Assembly (NCBI GenBank): GCA_011525695.1
Contig: WYBX01000018.1
Location: 1-64,000, forward strand
Length of the DNA: 64,000 nt
Reading direction: 5' to 3'
Source of the DNA: Verrucomicrobiia bacterium
GTDB lineage: Bacteria > Verrucomicrobiota > Verrucomicrobiia > Opitutales > Opitutaceae
The translations under genes were made by a program, and so were the position numbers. Below, piece after piece: positions 60,289 to 64,000 of this stretch. The notes beneath the pieces are model-generated. The model saw only the letters and a list, made by a program, of their open reading frames with translations, did no database searches and had not been told where the DNA came from. How positions within the stretch are numbered: the first letter of the stretch is position 1; each line of letters begins with the position of its first letter.

Positions 60289-62238
60289 TCACGGCGCCAC
60301 TGCACTCAAACCCAGCAGGTACCGGGGAATCCGATCCGCTGGCTCGGCGAATTTCAGGCCGCGCAGCACGCCCTGCACCCGCTCCAGCGGGACCTGGCCC
60401 TGGCGCCAGAGGCCTTCCAGCGCCGACTGGGCGGCGAGCTGCTCGTAAAGGTTTCCCTCCTTCACGATCGTGGCAAGCGTGGCAAGCGCCGCCCCGGCCT
60501 CGCCGTGATAGCCGAGCGCCTCGGCGGCCACGGTCCGGACGTCGGCCCACTCGTCGCCCAGCCGCGCCTGCAGGTCCGCCTTTGCCGGTGCGGCGCGAGC
60601 GCCGAGGATAAGGCAGCCGGTGGCCGCCCAGTATCGGATGATCGGATGCGGGTCCTCGAGCGCCCGGCGCAGCTCCGGCAGGAATGCAGGGTCGCGGGCA
60701 GTGGCCCGGTCGGCAAAGTCCACTATCCGCTCGATCGGATAGGCCGCGCTCTGCGCATAATCGTGGATCGTCCGGCCGGCCGCGAGCCGGTCGAACATCC
60801 CCTCGGGAATGAAGCCAGTGTCGCGCGTCGCGATGATCTCGGCGCGGAGCGTCCGGCGCAGGGCGTCGCGCGCGGTCGCATGCGCCGGGTCCCCGGCCAG
60901 GTTGTGCAGCTCGTACGGATCCTCCGCGATCAGGTAAAATTCCTCGGATGGCTTGGGCCGCCAGTAGCGGGACTGATCCGGATTGGTGCGACCGGCCTCG
61001 AAGGCGGCGTACCAGGAGCCCATCCCCGGCATGACCTGGAAGGGATAGGAATAGTGCTGGCCCCAGGGACGGTGCGGCGAGTAGTTCCGCACATAGCGGA
61101 ATCCGCGGTCACGCACGGCCCGGACGGTGTCGTAGCGTTCGTCCATCCGGCCCCGATAAAGGAAGACATGAGCCCGTGGCGGGGCCTGCCGGGTTCCAAG
61201 GAAGGCCCGTCCCTCGTAGTGTTCCGGCAGGGGCACGCCGAGCAGGCTGAAGAAGGTGGCCGGCAGATCCACGAAGCTCACCGGTTGATCAACCCAGGCC
61301 CCGGCGGGGGCCGGCGCGAGGTGCCGCCATTTGGCTGGAAACCGCACGATCAGCGGCACCCGTGTTCCGGAATCATGGATGTTGCGCTTGCCCCGCGGCA
61401 GCGCTCCCCCGTGGTCGCTGCAGTAGAACACGATCGTGTCTTCGGCGACACCCTCCCGTTCGAGCTCGGCGAGCCGCTCCCCGACCTGCGCGTCGAGGAG
61501 CGTCATCTGATCATAGTAGTTGGCCCAGTCGCGGCGCAGTTCGGGCGTGTCGGGATGATAGGGGGGAAGGAGGATCTTCTCGGGCGGGATTCGGAACGAC
61601 GACTTCCCGTCCTTCGGCGCGACCTGGCCTTCGTGACTGGTCGTGTAGTTGAAGATGGCGAAGAATGGCTGGTCCCGGGCCCGATTGCGGTAATGGGCGC
61701 GGTTGCTGGTTTCGTCGAAAGGCTGCGGCTCGCCGGCCAGGTTGAGGTCCAGCTTGACGTTGTTCGTGGTGTAATAGCCGGCGGCGCGCAGGTGCTCGGG
61801 ATAGAGTTTGAACCCGGCGGGGATGGCGACCCGGCTGCGGTGATGCTGCACGCCCAGCGAAGTCGCATACATCCCGGTGATCAGTGTGGTGCGGGCGCTC
61901 GAGCAGACCGGCGCATTGGCAAAGGCGTTCCGGTAGCGGATGCCATCAGCCGCCAGCTGGTCGAGGTGGGGAGTCCGCGCCTGTGCGTCTCCATAGCAGC
62001 CGAGGTACGGACTGTTGTCCTCGCTCGTAATCCAAAGGATGTTGGGACGATCGGCGGCAGTGGCGTACCGGGGGAGCAGGAAGAGGAGACAGATCGCGAT
62101 GCCGTGGAAGAGCAGGCAACCCAGCGGCGGGAGGCCGCGGAAGTGTCCGGCCACCCTGCGCCCGAAGGTGAAGCCGCCGGGAAGGCTGCGGGATATTGGG
62201 ACGACGGGCTCCTGCCGGATGATGTTCCTGGGATGCAT
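60289..62238 (-). CDS. Secreted sulfatase with CxSxR site
   Basis: A sulfatase of about 649 residues from ATG 62238. A hydrophobic signal (PPLGCLLFHGIAICLLFLLPRYATA) follows a long charged head, so a GTG nearer the helix (VAGHFRG) may be the true start. The active-site motif reads CSSAR (C112), with serine where proline or alanine usually is. It resembles the 56080 sulfatase in architecture, including the C-terminal HEAT-like repeats (ALEDPHPIIRYWAATGCLIL). Chemistry probably the same, with a different glycan target. Confidence 0.87.
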   Translation of the reverse strand: MHPRNIIRQEPVVPISRSLPGGFTFGRRVAGHFRGLPPLGCLLFHGIAICLLFLLPRYATAADRPNILWITSEDNSPYLGCYGDAQARTPHLDQLAADGIRYRNAFANAPVCSSARTTLITGMYATSLGVQHHRSRVAIPAGFKLYPEHLRAAGYYTTNNVKLDLNLAGEPQPFDETSNRAHYRNRARDQPFFAIFNYTTSHEGQVAPKDGKSSFRIPPEKILLPPYHPDTPELRRDWANYYDQMTLLDAQVGERLAELEREGVAEDTIVFYCSDHGGALPRGKRNIHDSGTRVPLIVRFPAKWRHLAPAPAGAWVDQPVSFVDLPATFFSLLGVPLPEHYEGRAFLGTRQAPPRAHVFLYRGRMDERYDTVRAVRDRGFRYVRNYSPHRPWGQHYSYPFQVMPGMGSWYAAFEAGRTNPDQSRYWRPKPSEEFYLIAEDPYELHNLAGDPAHATARDALRRTLRAEIIATRDTGFIPEGMFDRLAAGRTIHDYAQSAAYPIERIVDFADRATARDPAFLPELRRALEDPHPIIRYWAATGCLILGARAAPAKADLQARLGDEWADVRTVAAEALGYHGEAGAALATLATIVKEGNLYEQLAAQSALEGLWRQGQVPLERVQGVLRGLKFAEPADRIPRYLLGLSAVAP

Positions 62239-62327
62239 GGACCCGAGCATCCCGGCCGAAGGGCATGCTTCAATCACGAATGCCGCGCCCGGCCGGCAGT
62301 CGTGGCATCATCACCGATCTTCAATGG

Positions 62328-62482
62328 CCAGATCGATGTCGTGATCACGACATCAAAGTGGCTCTGCGTCGGTTCGATGCAAATTCCCCTGCGCAGGATC
62401 CGGCTCGTCCCGAGGAGAAAGCCGAAATGTCGCCTTGGATTCCAATAACCAGATCGATGTCGTGATCACGACGTCGATCTGG
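62328..62482. repeat. Pair of palindromic repeats (CCAGATCGATGTCGTGATCA type)
   Basis: Two copies of a motif starting CCAGATCGATGTCGTGATCACGAC occur at 62328 and 62449. The first has a perfect 20-base palindrome at 62335-62354. The second, 62449-62482, is a 34-base palindrome with a single mismatched pair that becomes a G-U in RNA. Both are followed by TGGCTCTGC. They lie in the 284-base gap between the DUF1080 gene and the sulfatase, in the direction of transcription. They could be operators or a transcript hairpin. Confidence 0.8.
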
Positions 62483-62522
62483 CTCTGCACCTACTCGGTT
62501 CGAACTGCCGCCGCGCGGCGTC

Positions 62523-63335
62523 CTATTCGTCCCGGGGAAAATTCGTGTTCGGCCGCTCCAGGACCACGTCCTTGATCCAGATGTTGCGGTAACGGACATC
62601 GTAGCCCTCGGCCTGCAGCTTGAGTCCCGCCGGGGTTTCCGTGATGCCGCGTCCACCGTCGTTGCCACCATCGACCCCGGAGGGCGCGCCGCCCCAGACC
62701 TGGTTGATCTCCACGTACGCGTGCACCTTGATGCCGTTGAAATACATCGTGACCCGCGGCTTCTCGACCATCCTGCCGTCCCGGAAGCGCGGCGCACGAA
62801 ACAGGATGTCATAGGCATTCCAGCGCCCCACGCCCTGGTAGGCGAAGTAGGGGGAGGGCGTCTCATTGATCACGGCGCCCATCCCGTGCGTCGTCGCGTC
62901 GCCATCCAGGACCTGGATTTCGTAACGGTTCTGCAGGTACACGCCGCTGTTGCCGCCCTCGGTCATCACGAGGAATTCGACATGCAGCCGGATGTCGCCG
63001 TGCGGCTCCTTGGTGACGATGTCGGCGATGCCAAACTTGCTGCGGACGGTCGCGGGCACGGCCGGATCGTTGGCCGATAGGACCAGGCCGCCATCGATCG
63101 GGTCGGCGAGCAGCGGCCAGCCGATCGGCGGCTTCGCGCCGAAACGGGGGCCCTCCCAGTACTGCCATTGCTCAGCGAGCATTGCGGCGGTCCCATCGAA
63201 AACCACGCGGGCGCCGGGCAGCGGCTTGGCGCCGACTCCGACGGAGCCGAGGGCGGATCCGGTCACGAAGGCGAGAGCCGGCAGGATGAGCCACGCAGGA
63301 ACACGAGATCCGCGGCTGGAGTGCATGGCCTCCAA
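62523..63335 (-). CDS. Secreted DUF1080 (3-keto-disaccharide hydrolase-like) protein
   Basis: A 270-residue protein with a signal peptide (WLILPALAFVTGSALGSVGVGA) and a jelly-roll-like DUF1080 domain recognised by LHVEFLVMTEGGNSGVYLQNRYEIQVLDG and PWNAYDILFRAP-type strands (here GRWNAYDILFRAP). Such domains bind or cleave sugars outside the cytoplasm. It is the upstream neighbour of three sulfatase genes and may act in the same polysaccharide pathway. Confidence 0.82.
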   Translation of the reverse strand: MEAMHSSRGSRVPAWLILPALAFVTGSALGSVGVGAKPLPGARVVFDGTAAMLAEQWQYWEGPRFGAKPPIGWPLLADPIDGGLVLSANDPAVPATVRSKFGIADIVTKEPHGDIRLHVEFLVMTEGGNSGVYLQNRYEIQVLDGDATTHGMGAVINETPSPYFAYQGVGRWNAYDILFRAPRFRDGRMVEKPRVTMYFNGIKVHAYVEINQVWGGAPSGVDGGNDGGRGITETPAGLKLQAEGYDVRYRNIWIKDVVLERPNTNFPRDE

Positions 63336-63542
63336 ACGTGCGCAGCCGGTCGGACGAGAGAAGCAAAAACCGCTTCGGGCGGCGCCGGCCGGCGGAGATA
63401 CCGCGGGTCGTGCCGGGCAGCCGATGGCGCTCTGAGTGTCCGGTCGCTTGACCTGTAGTCCTTCCGCACCTAGCTATGGCTCTGCAGCAGGGTTTGAGAC
63501 AGGTTTCCCCAGGTGTTTCCGGTTGGTTGACGGGGAAGCAAC

Positions 63543-63590
63543 GGAGAGGTGGCAGAGTGGTCTATTGCGGCGGTCTTGAAAACCGACCTG
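63543..63590 (+). tRNA. Truncated tRNA-Ser(UGA), 5' half
   Basis: The segment begins GGAGAGGTGGCAGAGTGG, a tRNA-Ser 5' part with acceptor strand and D-arm (GCAG/TTGC), and continues to the anticodon loop CTTGAAA with anticodon TGA at 63577-63579. Identity ends in the 3' side of the anticodon stem (about 63585). No variable arm, T-arm (GGTTCGA) or CCTCTCC acceptor strand follows. The gene is cut there. An intact serine tRNA cannot be formed from this locus alone. Confidence 0.85.
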
Positions 63591-63622
63591 TTCTCATAGG
63601 TATAGCTTGAAGTAACACCAGG

Positions 63623-63647
63623 ATAACACCAAGCTTATCGGTGTTAT
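63623..63647 (+). promoter_or_regulatory. Inverted repeat overlapping the integrase start
   Basis: ATAACACC (63623-63630) and GGTGTTAT (63640-63647) are exact reverse complements with a 9-base spacer. The right arm contains the first two bases of the integrase ATG. A further TAACACCA copy precedes it. It could be an operator or a hairpin hiding the start. Confidence 0.6.
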
Positions 63648-64000
63648 GGCGAGACCCCCGAAACCGATTAACGGCGCAGTGTCCGACGTGAACGGCATTG
63701 AGCCCCACCCCAGCGGCTACCGTGTTCGCTTTCGTCTAAACGGAACCAATACGGAGCGATACCGTAAGACCAAGAAAGAGGCGGCATCACTCCGGGCCGA
63801 ACTGCTAGCCAAGGCAAACGGCACCAAGGCGGGCTTGCTGGTCGCGCCGACAAACCTGCCGGCGGCACGGCTCCGGGCGGCGGAAACAGCGTTTCACTTG
63901 CTCGACAATGCCGGGCTCAGCAACGCGGCGGATCAGGCGAGTGCCCAAGTCTTGATCGTGGCGGTTCAAAAATTAATCGATGCGGCGGCAAAGGTGGGCA
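63646..64000 (+). CDS. Integrase / tyrosine recombinase, N-terminal part (runs off the window)
   Basis: From ATG 63646 the frame stays open for 118 codons to the window edge. It begins with a short head and YRVRFRLNGTNTERYRKTKKEAASLRAELLAK, the arm-binding N-terminal pattern of phage-type tyrosine recombinases. Next comes a helical stretch typical of the core-binding region. The catalytic R-H-R-Y part lies outside the window, so family is inferred. Its position right after a broken tRNA gene strongly supports an integrase. Confidence 0.7.
   Translation, partial: MARPPKPINGAVSDVNGIEPHPSGYRVRFRLNGTNTERYRKTKKEAASLRAELLAKANGTKAGLLVAPTNLPAARLRAAETAFHLLDNAGLSNAADQASAQVLIVAVQKLIDAAAKVG

Noticed and set aside
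62481-62520. A tRNA T-arm-like word CGGTTCGAAC near the twin palindromes
   Set aside because: The flanks do not pair as a T-stem and the two palindrome copies differ here, so it is a chance match.
63585-63640. A group I intron inside the tRNA-Ser
   Set aside because: No intron-type conserved core or 3' exon follows, and an integrase frame starts right after, so insertion by recombination is the better explanation.

Overview
The window looks like a high-GC chromosome segment from a member of the Verrucomicrobiota, probably Opitutae or Opitutaceae. That is inferred from gene content and protein style: several secreted sulfatases, a DUF1080 protein, a complex I operon without the NADH module, and intergenic repeat types. 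No rRNA or taxonomic marker was tested. Nearly all DNA is coding. Genes are tightly packed, with many 4-base or longer overlaps. Long open frames opposite real genes are GC-driven shadows and are left out.

1-8.9 kb: a lone receiver protein, a secreted beta-propeller protein, and a cobalamin section. Methionine synthase is split into two genes, a homocysteine-binding protein and a pterin/B12/AdoMet protein. A cobalamin riboswitch leads to a BtuB-like outer-membrane receptor gene on the opposite strand.

8.9-21.1 kb: one leftward operon, nuoABCDHIJK, an extra MrpD/NuoM-like antiporter gene, a small membrane protein, then nuoL, nuoM and nuoN. NuoE, NuoF and NuoG are absent from the window, so the complex probably takes electrons from something other than NADH through NuoEFG, ferredoxin being the obvious candidate. 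Four antiporter-type subunits are present instead of three.

21.4-35.5 kb: a CBS protein, the full hydrogenase maturation set hypC, D, E, A, B and F, then hdrC-hdrB-hdrA-mvhD-mvhG-mvhA and an endopeptidase. This is a group 3c [NiFe] hydrogenase joined to a heterodisulfide-reductase-type electron-bifurcating complex. With the neighbouring NADH-module-free complex I it suggests a route H2 to reduced ferredoxin to quinone with ion pumping. This is the most interesting system in the window. The route is inferred; the parts are visible.

35.6-46.6 kb: regulators (receiver, GNAT, PAS-like), a phospholipase D/cardiolipin synthase family protein, a RES/Xre toxin-antitoxin pair with two palindromic operators, alaS with an insertion, leuB, an MBL hydrolase, ribD and rdgB.

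46.7-63.3 kb: a leftward saccharide operon (glycosyltransferase, UDP-galactopyranose mutase, GH2, GH1, a second GH1-like gene broken by one in-frame TAG, GH43). None of its glycosidases shows a signal peptide. Then come three secreted sulfatases, two tiny membrane proteins and a DUF1080 protein.

63.5-64 kb: the 5' half of a tRNA-Ser(UGA) gene stops in the anticodon stem and is followed by the start of a tyrosine-recombinase-type integrase. The window therefore ends inside the left edge of an integrated element. Intergenic DNA holds several palindromic or repeated elements, listed separately.
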